Below, piece by piece: positions 1 through 10,723 of a stretch of 64,000 nucleotides of DNA (within the stretch, counting starts at the first letter, position 1; the number at the start of each line of letters is the position of its first letter). Below the pieces are notes generated by a model, which worked only from the letters and a program-made list of their open reading frames with translations, searched no databases and was not told the origin of the DNA. The stretch spans positions 1 to 64,000 of the forward strand of contig QJPP01000309.1 of NCBI GenBank assembly GCA_003996215.1, in the 5' to 3' direction. The position numbers and the translations under genes are program-made. Source of the DNA: Jaltomata sinuosa (taxonomy: Eukaryota > Streptophyta > Magnoliopsida > Solanales > Solanaceae).

Positions 1-801
1 ATATCTTATAAAACCATCATGTTCTCCAAAATTAAAAGGCAAACCACAAACAACAACCATTTTAGTAAAATTTTCACGATCATGGTCCCTATTATAGGGC
101 TGTTGTGAAATATGACCAGTAGGGTTTGAAGGATTTAGTGAAGTTTGAATCATGTTTGACCCGCCAACAGAGGGTCCAATGCTAGAGCCAACAGTTTCAC
201 CTTGAGTAGCTAGATATGTTTGCCACTCTCTCGGATGTTTTCTAACCACATGAGATTTTAATCCCCCAGTCGAACCTCCACTAGCACCATATACATATTT
301 CCAAGTTTGTTTACAAATACGACACGTAGACACAGTTTTTTCTTCATTTAAAAAATAAAACTTCCACACTGCTGATTTTAAAGGACGTTGTGATTTAGTC
401 TTACCCCTAACCGGACAATGGGGAAAGATCAGCTCCAACTTGAGGATTATCCTGAGTTGGAGCTTCGGGAATAGTGGAGCGGGGGCGGGGGCAAAAATGG
501 GACTAGTCGGTGTATCAGTTTCCTCTAAATCATCATCCTCATGCAATTCTACTTCTTCATCTAATTCATCTTCATAATCATTATACATTCTTTCATAAGC
601 TTAGTTGGGAATAGGGTCATCCGTAGTAAATTGAAAATTAGTTTCATTAACATGCGTAAATTCATTCGTATTAAATCTAATTTGAGGAACAACAGGGCGG
701 CGAGAAGAACTAGAAGAGCCGGTACTTTTTTTACCATGCACATAATTTTTTACTTTTGAAACAATACCTTTTTTACCGGATTTTTCTTTAGATGGATCCA
801 T
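1..801 (-). pseudogene. hAT transposase N-terminus (BED zinc finger), one premature stop, runs off left edge
   Basis: Reading from the ATG at 801 to base 1, one frame of 267 codons is interrupted only by a TAA at 603-601. The first 66 residues are basic and Ser-rich. After the stop an acidic stretch (about codons 75-95) leads into a BED-type zinc finger near codons 130-170, with CRIC followed by SHVVRKH as the Cys2-His2 ligands. This is the layout of plant RICESLEEPER-like hAT transposases, which bind their own element ends in the nucleus. The catalytic and dimerisation domains would lie left of the window. The stop suggests a decaying copy; the frame could restart at the ATG 16 bases past the stop. 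Seen: frame and finger. Known: BED fingers occur in hAT proteins. Inferred: the copy is not functional. Confidence 0.8.
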
Positions 802-1115
802 AATATAATAAAATATAAAATTAGCAAATTAAAATAAACAAATCACAAGTTTACAAATCACAAATTCACAAATCACAAATAATAAACAAGAATAAAAATT
901 AAAACACTAAAGAGTGGAACGAATGTACCAAACGTCTGTCGTAAAAACAGACGATTATAACCAAAATTTGAAGAAGATTGCTCCTCCAAAATTCACCAAA
1001 TTATACTTCACTTGCAAAATAATAACAATAATTATAGAATTTGTAAATATTAAGAGATGAAAATTGAGAGAGAATGAGAGTTGAATGGATGAATAAAAAT
1101 TAAAAGAGACAGGGG

Positions 1116-1123
1116 TATTTATA
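1116..1123 (-). promoter_or_regulatory. TATA box for the hAT transposase
   Basis: The minus strand reads TATAAATA here, about 315 bases upstream of the transposase ATG at 801. The sequence between is AT-rich and could be an untranslated leader. Placement fits a core promoter inside the element; no transcript evidence is available. Confidence 0.4.
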
Positions 1124-1148
1124 ATGAAAAAATAGGAGGGGAGCTATT

Positions 1149-1150
<2 letters not shown>

Positions 1151-1211
<61 letters not shown>
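1151..1211. repeat. 61-base poly(G) tract
   Basis: An uninterrupted run of G from 1151 to 1211 lies between the TATA box and the GC-rich end of the hAT element. Such a long run is rare in plant DNA. It may be a real unstable mononucleotide repeat able to form G-quadruplexes, or a length error of sequencing or assembly. Confidence 0.9.
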
Positions 1212-1214
<3 letters not shown>

Positions 1215-1309
1215 CTAGCCGTTGGGGGCTGAAATATACGTTACCCAATGGCTCCAACGGTAACAATACTAAAAAATAAAACAAAAAAAACCAGAATTTG
1301 AAAACGTTG

Positions 1310-1525
1310 ATCGGTTGACCGGACCGGACCAGAGCGGGCCAAAATCGGATTGCCACTGGTATGAACCGGTACCGATTTCCCGGTATGAAACCGTGGACCC
1401 ATCCCATTCCGGTACCCGGAGGATACCATTCCGTTCCATTCTGGTACGGATCGGACCGGGTACCGGAATGGACCGGTCCGGGTACCGGAATGGACCGGTC
1501 CGTACCGGTCTGACGGTCAGTCTTA
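1310..1525. repeat. GGTACCGG / GGACCGG subterminal repeats of the hAT element
   Basis: This 215-bp stretch is much richer in GC than its flanks and consists of overlapping CCGGTACC and GGACCGG motifs in both orientations. It includes a 22-bp unit repeated twice in tandem near 1458-1502. hAT elements often carry clustered short subterminal motifs bound by their transposase, and this one sits upstream of the BED-finger gene. I could not fix the terminal inverted repeat because the other end is outside the window. Open frames through this stretch are compositional. Confidence 0.5.
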
Positions 1526-1540
1526 GGCCGGCCTTTTTCA

Positions 1541-4072
1541 AAATAAATAGCCTAAGTTTGGCCTATTGGAATGATTATGTGCCTTCAATTATTTTATTTC
1601 CATTTAATATCCATCACGTTTAATTAGCCCAAATTGGATATAGTCCTTGTCCTTTTGTCATTCTCTTAGTACTCTACTCTATTTTTTGACATTTTCTCTT
1701 TAAAAAAGAGTTTCTTCTCCATTATTTTTTAAAATATTCACTTTTTTTGTCTCTATATTTTTTTAAAAATATTCACTATTTTTTTGTTACATTTTTTTGG
1801 TTAAAAAAACCTGTTTTTTTTTAAAATAATTAAATACAATTGCATAAAATATGTATTTGTATAAGATATATATAGAAATTGTATAAGATGTGTACAAAAA
1901 ATATATAATTATTGTATAAAATATGTATCTGAATAATTATTACAGCTAAAGATTGTATAGAATGTGTATAGAAAATATATAATTATTATATAGAATATGT
2001 ATCTAACTAATTATTGCAGCTAAAGGTTGTATAGAATGTGTATAAAAATTATAAAATTATTGTATAGAATATGTATTTGTAAACGATGTGTATAAAAACT
2101 GTATCATTGTTATATAAAATATGTATATATGTATCAGATACGTATTGTATTGTATCAATATGTATCAAATTGTTTATATGTACTGTATTGTGTCAATACG
2201 TATAAAAATATGTATTGTATTGTATATAAATATAAATTTGTATCAATATTTTAGAATACTCAGATATGTATATGTATCAATATGTATTGTATCGTATTAA
2301 TATATATCTTTTTTTTAAAAAAATAATTATATTTAGAAAAAAATACTTTTTTATATTTGATTATTTTTTATAAAAAAAAACCAAAAGAAGATTTTAAAAG
2401 AAAAGCAGCAAAAAAAAAAAGCAATGAAAAAACAAAGCAGTAAAATATTTTATACACTTTATATAATTAAAAAAGAAATTAAAAAGTAAAAAGAAAGAAA
2501 AGTCAACAAAGGCTGCATAAAAAAAAAAGCAGCAAAAAGAAGTTGTGAAACAAAAAAAATAAGTAAAGCCATAAAAAAAAGAATAGCATTAGAGGAGCAA
2601 CGAAATTGCTATAATATGACATTTAAATTATCTGGGCCGTTTGATGTCAATTGTTTCAACCGAGGTGTTATTTCTGTCAACTCCCAAAAAAGAATTGGTT
2701 CAAAAGTGGATAAATTTTATAAGTATATAATTATGATTTCACCCCATCTTCCAATTTTATTTAAATAACACAATTTCATGTAAGGATAAAAATATTACTC
2801 GATTATTTCCTTCAATAAAAATTTGCATTCCATTTTTTTGATATACGTACTTGGTAATTATTTTTGACATTTCAAAAATATATGTAACAATTCAAGTTAT
2901 TTTTAACCATTAATTTAAGATCAAAGTAAATTTATCGTCTTATTCAAAGTGTGAAAGGAGCATTTTTTCTCAAACCCAAAATATTAAGAGGGAAAAATAA
3001 ATTTTACTCTATTTTAAAATATGAAAACTCATTGAGAAGAGTTTATAAGTTATGTTTATTAATACAATTTCAATAGTTTTTCCGTTAACATAACATTTAA
3101 AACGATTTGTTCATTTCTTCGGTTCTTTAAATGTCATTTATATAAAAGATTACACATGTGTACTACGATAATTGGATAGAAGTATATATTTAGCATATTT
3201 ACCCCTCATATCGTTTGTGCATGGTCCTGGAAGCACTTTGAGCTAATCACATGTTTTTTAATGTGTCAGAGTAATTTGGATGAAAATGGAAGAAAATGAT
3301 GCAAATAGGTGAATAACTCTTAAAGGAGTTGAAACTCGTGGATGCTACCGGTGCTTGCGTCGCGGCAGGTTAGCGTCCTCGAGGTGCTACAATTCTTCCA
3401 AAACAGTGAAGTCCTAACGATTGCGTACTCCATCGCGAGCAAAAGTGAAGTTTGGGCGAGGAGGTGCTCACCAACCACCTCGCATCGTGAGCCAACAAGC
3501 ATGTGTTTTCAGCGTTTCATATCTGAATTTGGGTTGTATAAACTTCGACGCGATCCATGAATAATGTAAATTATTAGCTAGAGTTAGTTTGAGAGAATAA
3601 CTCTATGGAAATTATTACACTTGATCAAAAGATTTGTGTGGTAAGAAAATATTCATGATTAATAGCGAATAGTTCATGGGACTTATAGTTAACACGTAAT
3701 TAAGAGTTTATTCCGACAATTAGATAAATCATTATCATAGGCCTCTTAATATCTAAAGAAAATCGTTTTACTTACTTGAATAACTTTACTAGTACTCTTG
3801 TTGTGCATTATTTGTTTTTACATTAAAAATCCGAAATATTATACCTCAAAAAGTTGGTTAAACTAATATTCTTGATGATACAAAAGTTTTACTGAAATAG
3901 TTCTTTGCGGGATCGATTCCAAACTTAAAATCTGAATTATATTTACGACGATCACTTATTCTTTTTAGGACGAGTTTTAGGTGTGCTCAGTCTATTCAAC
4001 TACAAAAAAACGTAAAAAAGATCTACAACAAATACGTAGGGAATATCCATTATGCAGTGGGATATTCTTGAA
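1541..4072. other. AT-rich intergenic DNA, no gene seen
   Basis: The stretch is mostly AT-rich with long A and T runs (2290-2600) and degenerate TGTATC/GATACA words at 2120-2310. A 74-bp tandem repeat at 1878-2099 is listed separately. A GC-richer island at 3330-3560 has short open frames on both strands, but I recognise no protein in them. I see no exon structure or RNA gene. Confidence 0.5.
1878..2099. repeat. Tandem repeat, about 74-bp unit, three copies
   Basis: Units begin at 1878, 1952 and 2026 with (A/G)TTGTATA(A/G)(G/A)ATGTGTA and share the middle AATATGTATCT and the tail TTGCAGCTAAAG or a variant. The period is 74 bp in both steps. The third copy decays after about 50 bases. It is a short AT-rich minisatellite with no coding content. 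Confidence 0.65.
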
Positions 4073-4080
4073 CTCAAGCT

Positions 4081-4788
4081 TAGGGGTGTGCATCGGTCGG
4101 TTCGATTCGGTTTTGTATATTATCGGTTTGGTTTATCGGTTATCGGTTTGTAAACATGCAAAACCGATAACCAAACCAATAAGATATTCGTTATCGGTTT
4201 TTGGTCAATCGGTTTTTGGTCCTTAACGGTTCGGTTATCGGTTTAACCGATAAGAAAATGCTCCTATAATATTTTTGATTTCTCTTATTTTCTTCTTCAT
4301 ATATAGACTACTTTCATGCATAAACATCTATACAAATTACAAGCATAAGCAAATTCAAATACGTTATTACTAAAATAAACTTATTTTCTTTCTTATTAAG
4401 TAGAAAACTTGAATACAATAGCAACGGTAGCAATTTCTCAAAAAGAAAAGCAACACTGATAGGTAGAATGCTATCAAACCAATGACTTTAGAAAGAAAAC
4501 AACAACACTAAGACAACAACTATAAAATGTAAAAAATAATAGGGTATATATTTAAAATCTAAAGCCACTATTTTACAATTATGAATAAAAATATAATCTA
4601 AATATAATCTTATTGGGTTATCGGTTTAACCATTAACTAAAACCTTAAAACCGATACCGAACCGATAGCCCAATAATTTTTATTACAAAACCGTTTAAAA
4701 ACCGTTAACCCAATAACCCAATACCAATAAACCAATAATATTTTTATCGGTTCGATTTATCGGTTAAACCGGTTTTTGCACACCCCTA
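4081..4788. mobile_element. Nonautonomous hAT MITE, 708 bp
   Basis: The element starts TAGGGGTGTGCA and ends TGCACACCCCTA, a perfect 12-bp terminal inverted repeat. It is flanked by an exact 8-bp duplication CTCAAGCT at 4073-4080 and 4789-4796, which is the hAT signature. Both ends are packed with TATCGGTT / AACCGATA motifs in opposite orientations, as expected of subterminal transposase-binding sites. The AT-rich middle has no coding capacity, so a transposase must act in trans. Confidence 0.92.
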
Positions 4789-4796
4789 CTCAAGCT

Positions 4797-5632
4797 ACTG
4801 TGTTTTTTTAATTAATCTCAAACTATCAACTGCCACTCTGCCAGCGGCTAGTGAAGAAGTGTCCAAATTTTGCCTTATAGTTCAGCGCAGTTTCTCACAA
4901 AGCCAAAAAGCAACTCATATAAGATATATATCACTAGTTGTCTTTGTTAAAAACTAAAAACTATGAAAGAAAGAAAAGAACACTCTTAACGCATTGCTTT
5001 CATTAACGTAAACTGCGGATCCGAGGATTTTCACTAATGGGATTCGAAAAACAAACATATAGTGCCTGAAACCTGAACTTAAAATCTCAAGATGATTTTT
5101 GAACCTCCTAAACCACTTAGTCAACCTCTAGTCTTGTGTTTAGGAGATTCAAAATCTACATATGTACATAAAAATTAGTAGAAAATTTCCTCATATATAT
5201 AGTGTAATTTTTTGCCAAGGGAGTTCAGTGAACACCCTCGCTGTTTTCGGAATTAAGCGCACAATTAGCAAATGGGAAGTAAAGGCTGCAGTTACACTGC
5301 TGATTATATTTTCCATAAAGAGGAAGAAATAACAATGTTGTTAAGCACTAGAGAAGATCCAAAAAATGCAAAGATGCAGTACCTCATGAGTCCTGAGTTT
5401 AATTAGCAACCAAAAACAAAATTTCAAGCATTCTTTTGCTAATACAGTAGAAGCTTCACTCATGTCAAAAGGAATTTACCAATTCATATATACACAAAAA
5501 AATGCTTTTATGTACGCGATATAATTTTTCAACGAGAGAGATAATTGCCCGTGCAATTGTCATGTCATGCCGTCACCACAAACCAATGCCACTGCGCTCT
5601 CGCGGTCCAAGTTGATGCCCTGGTGCAGCATA
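4797..5632. other. Intergenic DNA between the MITE and the NIPA8-like gene
   Basis: No gene or known repeat was recognised. The right part (about 5240-5632) would be the 3' untranslated region of the minus-strand transporter gene if that gene is expressed. A second frame that may be its decayed C-terminus runs from about 5655 down to 5565. Confidence 0.4.
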
Positions 5633-6676
5633 TCAGCAGTTTTCATCAGCATATCTCGTCCAAATGATCTCTATATCCTTAATTTGATCAGATGGCATGA
5701 ACAGCCTCTCAACATCCTGCGATAAATTCGACGTTTTTGAACCATCCTTGAATACTTCACCTCCTTTTGATGATTCATCGTCATCCGGTGCTAGCAGATA
5801 AATGCCAACAAACACAGAAAACATTCCAAGAATGAACATTGTTGTTCTTAAAGCATCAAACACCTTGTATTCCTCAAAGTAGACAAATCCAGTACAAATG
5901 GAGAAAAATGTCCAAGCAATTTGAAACATAGGGACAATAAGTATTGCATCAAATCGCGAAAGCCCTTCGTTTAACCTCGCCATCCAAAATCCACCTGTAC
6001 TTAGAAACATCAAGAGCATCGAGTAGGTAAATCCACTGTGCAATGTTGAATAACCACCACCACTCGATGACATTGACAATCTCAACATGTTTGAAAGAGA
6101 CTTGGCGAACAATACTGAACACGATCCAATTGCACCTGATACAACTGCATATGAAAATGGAACCAACATTTGCCCTTTTCCTCTGTTGTAAATTGAATGA
6201 TGTAAAGCAACAACTAACACCAAACCAAGACAGTAAAGGAGAAATATAACGTTCGCGTAGTTTTCAGCCAATTGCTCTGGCGTGTAAACAGGGGACTGAT
6301 GGTTGCCAAAGGCAACAAGGAAAATGTTTCCAACAACAACAAAAGCAGTGGCTAACAGTAGTTTGATTGTCACTGTTTTGTTTAAAACAAAGTACGCAAA
6401 TCCGATGTTTGAGATGAACTGTATAGATCCTAAAGCTGCTAGAAGTGATTGAGCAGCATAACCAAATGAAATGAAATTGAGACAATTTCCAATTGCAAAG
6501 AAGAGAATTCCAACTCTCCATGCTTGGAAGTATATAATGGGTTTCATCCTAGACAAATTACTTAGCACCAAGTGCTTTTTTCTTTCATCATGGCCTAATT
6601 TAAGGAGGTTGGTTCCAAAGTTGATGAAAATGCTTCCTAACAAATTGATTAAGGCTCCAATCACCCAATCCCCCAT
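5633..6676 (-). CDS. NIPA8-like magnesium transporter (DUF803), intronless
   Basis: The frame codes 347 residues from the ATG at 6676, beginning MGDWVIGALINLLGS. The frame stays open 17 codons further upstream but has no ATG there. The protein is a multi-spanning membrane protein of the NIPA/DUF803 family, with about nine hydrophobic segments; motifs such as FISFGYAAQSLLAALGS, FGNHQSPV and FAKSLSN are typical. NIPA proteins are proposed Mg2+ transporters of plasma or endosomal membranes; the closest match I remember is Arabidopsis NIPA8. Odd points: no intron, although I recall related plant genes as multi-exon; a shortened loop near residue 185; and an early stop, after which another frame continues with an MKTAD-like sequence resembling the remembered NIPA8 tail. 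It may be a retrocopy with a 3' frameshift. Family assignment is firm; functionality is uncertain. Confidence 0.85.
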   Translation of the reverse strand: MGDWVIGALINLLGSIFINFGTNLLKLGHDERKKHLVLSNLSRMKPIIYFQAWRVGILFFAIGNCLNFISFGYAAQSLLAALGSIQFISNIGFAYFVLNKTVTIKLLLATAFVVVGNIFLVAFGNHQSPVYTPEQLAENYANVIFLLYCLGLVLVVALHHSIYNRGKGQMLVPFSYAVVSGAIGSCSVLFAKSLSNMLRLSMSSSGGGYSTLHSGFTYSMLLMFLSTGGFWMARLNEGLSRFDAILIVPMFQIAWTFFSICTGFVYFEEYKVFDALRTTMFILGMFSVFVGIYLLAPDDDESSKGGEVFKDGSKTSNLSQDVERLFMPSDQIKDIEIIWTRYADENC

Positions 6677-7334
6677 GGATGGAAAACGCCAACTGGCGGA
6701 GTCAGAAATTCTAATAAGGCTACTCAAAAAAAATACGAGAATGTTACACTTGAGATAGGTACCTTGTGACCTAAAGCAATTTTTGAGCGTACATTTTTGC
6801 CACTACTATGCTAGAAGCCTCTAATTGTACAACGAACTTGATTCAATTGAACCCTCTTTGAATCACGAAGTTTCGCCCCCGCCTTAAAGAATCGTACACA
6901 GTGGACAGAATCAATTGAATGTGTTGATAAAAATGTATTGTCGGGAATTTGAAGGAAAGCCAGAAGCTAAGAGAACAAAAAATGAACTTCTTTCAATTTT
7001 TCTTCTTGTGTAGTCAATACATATAATTAAACAAATTATCTTTTTTGGGACTGCATATTTGAATTATGTGCAGAAAAAATAAAGAATCTATACAATGATA
7101 ATTGGAAGGTCAAAAGGTATGAAGAGAGGAGTAGACAAAATTTGACCAGGGGAAACAAGGAAAAGTCAAAGCTGGTGCCTGGTGGCTTTTTGAGTCTTTT
7201 CCTTCTTCTTTCCTTTCTTGCATAAATAATTTGGATAAAAAGGAATAATGTCAATGCTTTCTGTATCTAGAAGTTTAGACTTACAATTTAACCTTCCACA
7301 TAGCCTTTTAAAATCACACTTGTTTTAAATGACA
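6677..7334. other. Upstream region of the NIPA8-like gene
   Basis: AT-rich sequence containing the presumed 5' leader and promoter of the minus-strand transporter frame. I see no clear TATA box or repeat boundary. Confidence 0.3.
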
Positions 7335-7480
7335 GTGGTGTTCAGGCTAATTTTTGCACACCTTGACTAATTTCACGGGTACCTGTCACCTCCCACCACC
7401 AACAGGTACCAAATAACTCTATACATCAAAGCTAAAACACATGGAAAGAATCACCTAATATTTTTTTTTATCTCTATTAA
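7335..7480 (-). repeat. Degenerate TS-like SINE fragment
   Basis: On the minus strand this matches the 3' half of the SINE at 18917-19152: a TTAGGTGATTCTT block, then a stretch with GGTACC and GGAGGTGRCAGGTA, ending in a GTGTGCAAAAATTAG-like tail. The tRNA-derived 5' part with boxes A and B is missing or unrecognisable, so it is an old truncated copy. Confidence 0.6.
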
Positions 7481-7837
7481 AATTTGAAAATATCGAACTA
7501 TACAGAATTAATTTAATATGCTAGTGGTATAATATTCTTAAAACCAAAATTACCAAACTGAAATTTCAAATATCGTATCATCTGATACCATACTATATCA
7601 TGCCTACTGGCCCCACTCCTAATTTAGAAATATCTCCAATTTAATTTGTTAGGCTGGTTAACATAGAATTCTTTGTTATTATTATTCTATCATTATCTTT
7701 TTCTTCAGTTTATACTACTGTTGTTCTGACTATTTTTACTGTTGATGCTTTTCTTTTTCTTGATACATAATATTTTACACTTATATTTGATATTTTTCAA
7801 ACTTATTTTGAGAAATGTTTTTCTTAAACCGAGAGTA

Positions 7838-7925
7838 TATTGAAAGCAACCCCTATACCCTACAAAAATCGGGATAAGATCTCCGTACACATCACTATTT
7901 CCAACTCTACCGGTAGAATCACACA
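7838..7925 (+). repeat. Degenerate copy of a Solanaceae dispersed repeat
   Basis: The order AAAGCAACCCCTATACCC, GGGATAAGATCTCCGTACAC, then TTTCCAACTCTAC is a mutated version of the repeat better preserved at 24262-24330 (GGTAAGGTCTGCGTACACG and ACCCTCCCTAGACCCC). No flanking duplication was found. Confidence 0.5.
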
Positions 7926-8300
7926 TACTTTATGTTATGGTTGCGTGCCATGCATAGTAACTTGCAGAAGAAGAAGCAGCAAGTGTCTGCTACTTTATTA
8001 ACTTGTAATTATTTTTTATTATTTTACAAATGTTAATTATATTTCAATTAACAGCCCTAAAAGTAAATAGTATTTGCTAAAATGATCCATGTTATGAGTT
8101 CAGTTTATATCATAAAATATGGGTCAATGGGCCTCCAAATCGCTAACTAAGGCTAAATTTCAGTTGTGGGCCAAAATTTATAGCCAGACCTAATTTGTTG
8201 GACCTAGAGCAAGTCCAATTTTATAGACGAAATATATGGGTAACTTACCTAAAACACACATCTTTGGGAGCTAATTATTTTTTTTCCCACCTCAATCTCA

Positions 8301-8520
8301 CTCGGATACATTCCTCAGCTCGGGATACATCGTCTCACCTCGAGATACATCGCCTCACCTCGGGATACATCCCCAAACTACTCGGATACATCGGAATCCC
8401 ATTGGATACATCCCAAAACCACTCGGATACATCGACATTCTTTGGTTTTACCTTTGATACATCGGGTGGGATGTATCCGAGGTGACACGATGTATCACGA
8501 TTTGAGGCGATGTATCCGAG
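8301..8520. repeat. GGATACATC-motif array with inverted half
   Basis: About eight copies of (C/G)GGATACATC spaced roughly 20 bases apart on the plus strand (8302-8460) are followed by three copies in the opposite orientation (GATGTATCC) up to 8520. The arrangement can fold into a hairpin. The spacers differ, so it is not a CRISPR-like exact repeat. The open frames on both strands follow from the repetition. Confidence 0.7.
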
Positions 8521-8668
8521 TTGTTTTTTGATTAACATGTGATATATTAAGTAATTAAAATAAAGTAGTGGGAGAGTTATTAAATATGGTAAGGAGGTAT
8601 GTCTCTTTAGGTAGTTTAACCGAAATATATTGGTTAGGACTTAGGATGGTCAATGAACATAAGAACTA

Positions 8669-8902
8669 CTCCCTCCGTTTAAAAAAGAATAATCTGTTTT
8701 GACTTGGCACGGAGTTTAAGAAAATAAAGAAAACTTTTGAATCTTATGATCCTAAATTAAAGATATGTAAAATGTATCAAAATGACCTTTAATCTTGTGG
8801 TAAAATTAAAATTAAAGAGTTGCTAAAAAAGGAAAGCATTATTTTAATTTTGAAACGGACTAAAAATGAAAGTTGGTCATTATTTTTTTGAAACAGAGGG
8901 AC
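8669..8902. mobile_element. Stowaway-like (Tc1/mariner) MITE, 234 bp
   Basis: The ends are CTCCCTCCGTTT and AAACAGAGGGAC, an inverted repeat typical of plant Stowaway elements, and each is flanked by TA (8667-8668 and 8903-8904). It sits inside the longer inverted-repeat element, so it inserted later. It has no coding capacity. Confidence 0.85.
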
Positions 8903-9000
8903 TACTAAGTTTTTTGCTTAAGATTAGTTATTTGCTCGGGTTTATTAGATTTTGCTCTAGGTCTAACAAATTAGATTTTGCTATAAATTTTGGCCCCAAA

Positions 9001-10723
9001 AATACTACAAACTCAACTAATAATGTTGTCCCAAACCATACGTAATTCATGAATTCAGATAGCCAAAAATAAAGATTTAACATTATCCTCAAATAATTAT
9101 TTCAGTTTAACTAAAGAGAACAATTAGATGTGCAAAGTATACATTATTATCACAAATTAAACCCATAAAATCATAATCCTATATCTAATTACCAAGACTT
9201 CACTAAACATAAATCATGGATGAAATATAAAAATAACTCTTTAAAGGAAATGCAACTTTTTTCTAGTCCAAAGAAAGGGAAGTAGTCATGGAAGTGATTA
9301 AGAAAAGAATAAAGCACTAATAAAAGACATCTTTGGGAATTAAGTATTTGCTAATTTGGCCTTTTTTGCTTCACTTGAGTTTGTGACATCTTTGGATCCT
9401 CACATGCTTCTCTTTACTTAAATATTAAGAAGAAGAAGAAGAAGTAGAATGGAATGCCTTAAAAGATCACAAGATCCAAGTAAGGCATTTTCATTTTATT
9501 CTCCCCTTTTCCCTTTTCAAATTCTCTCCTCTCTTTTAGTTTTTTTATACACTAAATTAATTGTATAATGTTAATACATTTTAATATGTTGTAGTATGGT
9601 CCGTCCCTTTTCCGAATCTTGCGCATACCGAGAGCTTTAGTGTACCGGGCTATCCTTTATTTTAATATGTTGTAGTAGGTCATTTGTCCGAGTTACTGAT
9701 TTCACTTATTATGAACGGTTATCTGTAATTATCCTTTAGACGATAATAGTATAAACCTTTTTTTAACACTATCAGTATATAAAAGTTAAACTCATTGTTA
9801 CGAGGGTTAGAATTAGAGTGTACCTAAGTTAAACTTAGTTAAACTTACTCCAGTTGGGGTAATCATAGCTCTTGAGAGTTGAGACTGTATGCTTTTTCCC
9901 CCTTCTTTACTACTATAAATTTTTTTAAAATTTAAAAGCAAAAATATAAAACAAGAAAAGAATAAACATTGGATCTACATCTTAGAATGTTCTCAATTTC
10001 TAGCTTAAAGTAACAAATAAAAGCTAAAAAGAGAATGAAGTGTGGAACAAATTAACCAGCAGAGTATATCTTAATTCAGAAGTGTATGTTTGACAGCATT
10101 AGAAGAGTATCAGCAGTCACTTTTAGCCAAAATTTCCTAGGTTGGTTTGAACAATATAAAGAATTTTTACACGATCAGCGTAATATAGTAGGCTTATAGA
10201 GACAGTTACATGTTGTTGTAGGTCGCGTTAACCTGATGATATACTGTCAGTACATATAAGTTAAACTCTTTTGAACCTAAACTTACATGGAAATGTACTG
10301 CTTTGGTTTCTTCACTGGGAGACTCTAGTCTTCATGTTCAAGCAGACATAAACAAATTCATTCTTCTTCTACATTTTTTTCTCATTTTATTTTCCTTCTC
10401 TTCTTCTTTTCTTTGCATGTCACATTGTACTGCTAGTTTGTTTTCTACTTTGCCAAAAAAATTATTCCTTTCCCTTCATTTTTGTTTCATAGAATCTTTT
10501 TCTAGAACTATTGAACACAGCTTCTTCATCAAATCATTCTTTTCTTGTAGAATGCACCTTGATACTACACTAAAAACAACAAATACAAAGTTGTTTACTT
10601 CCTTCCTTTAACTTACTATCTTTGTTAAATATTAGAATCTGGTTGCTTGAGAATTGAGTCTTGAGATATCTTGAAGAGAGTTATTTCTAGGTACCAAAAA
10701 CAAGAACAAAAAGGGAGGGAGAT
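9001..10723. other. Upstream region and leader of the four-C2 MCTP gene
   Basis: AT-rich DNA with an AAG-repeat microsatellite near 9427-9447 and a pyrimidine-rich stretch at 10350-10560 that is probably leader or promoter of the plus-strand MCTP gene. A 102-codon frame at 10303-10611 looks like a chance frame in this pyrimidine-rich leader. I see no other gene. Confidence 0.4.

Larger units (their letters stand above)
8168..8996. mobile_element. Long-TIR (foldback or MULE-like) element, about 830 bp
   Basis: The left end (GGGCCAAAATTTATAGCC, then CTAATTTGTTGGACCTAGAG) recurs inverted at the right end (8950-8996) with a few mismatches, giving a terminal inverted repeat of about 50 bp. Inside are a GGATACATC array (8301-8520) and a Stowaway MITE (8669-8902). 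I could not find a flanking duplication, so superfamily and exact ends are uncertain. No protein is encoded. Confidence 0.6.

Noticed and set aside
1144..1623. Overlapping frames of 60-100 codons on both strands
   Set aside because: They arise from the poly(G) run (Pro-rich) and the GGTACCGG repeats; no family similarity or gene structure.
3320..3560. Frames on both strands in a GC-richer island
   Set aside because: No recognisable domain, no splice structure and no extension; kept only as a note in the intergenic entry.
8301..8520. CRISPR-like array
   Set aside because: The motif is short, spacers are repetitive, half the copies are inverted and the DNA is a plant transposon.
10303..10611. 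102-codon frame before the MCTP
   Set aside because: Phe/Leu/Ser-rich frame in a pyrimidine-rich leader, with no similarity; it is probably 5' untranslated sequence.
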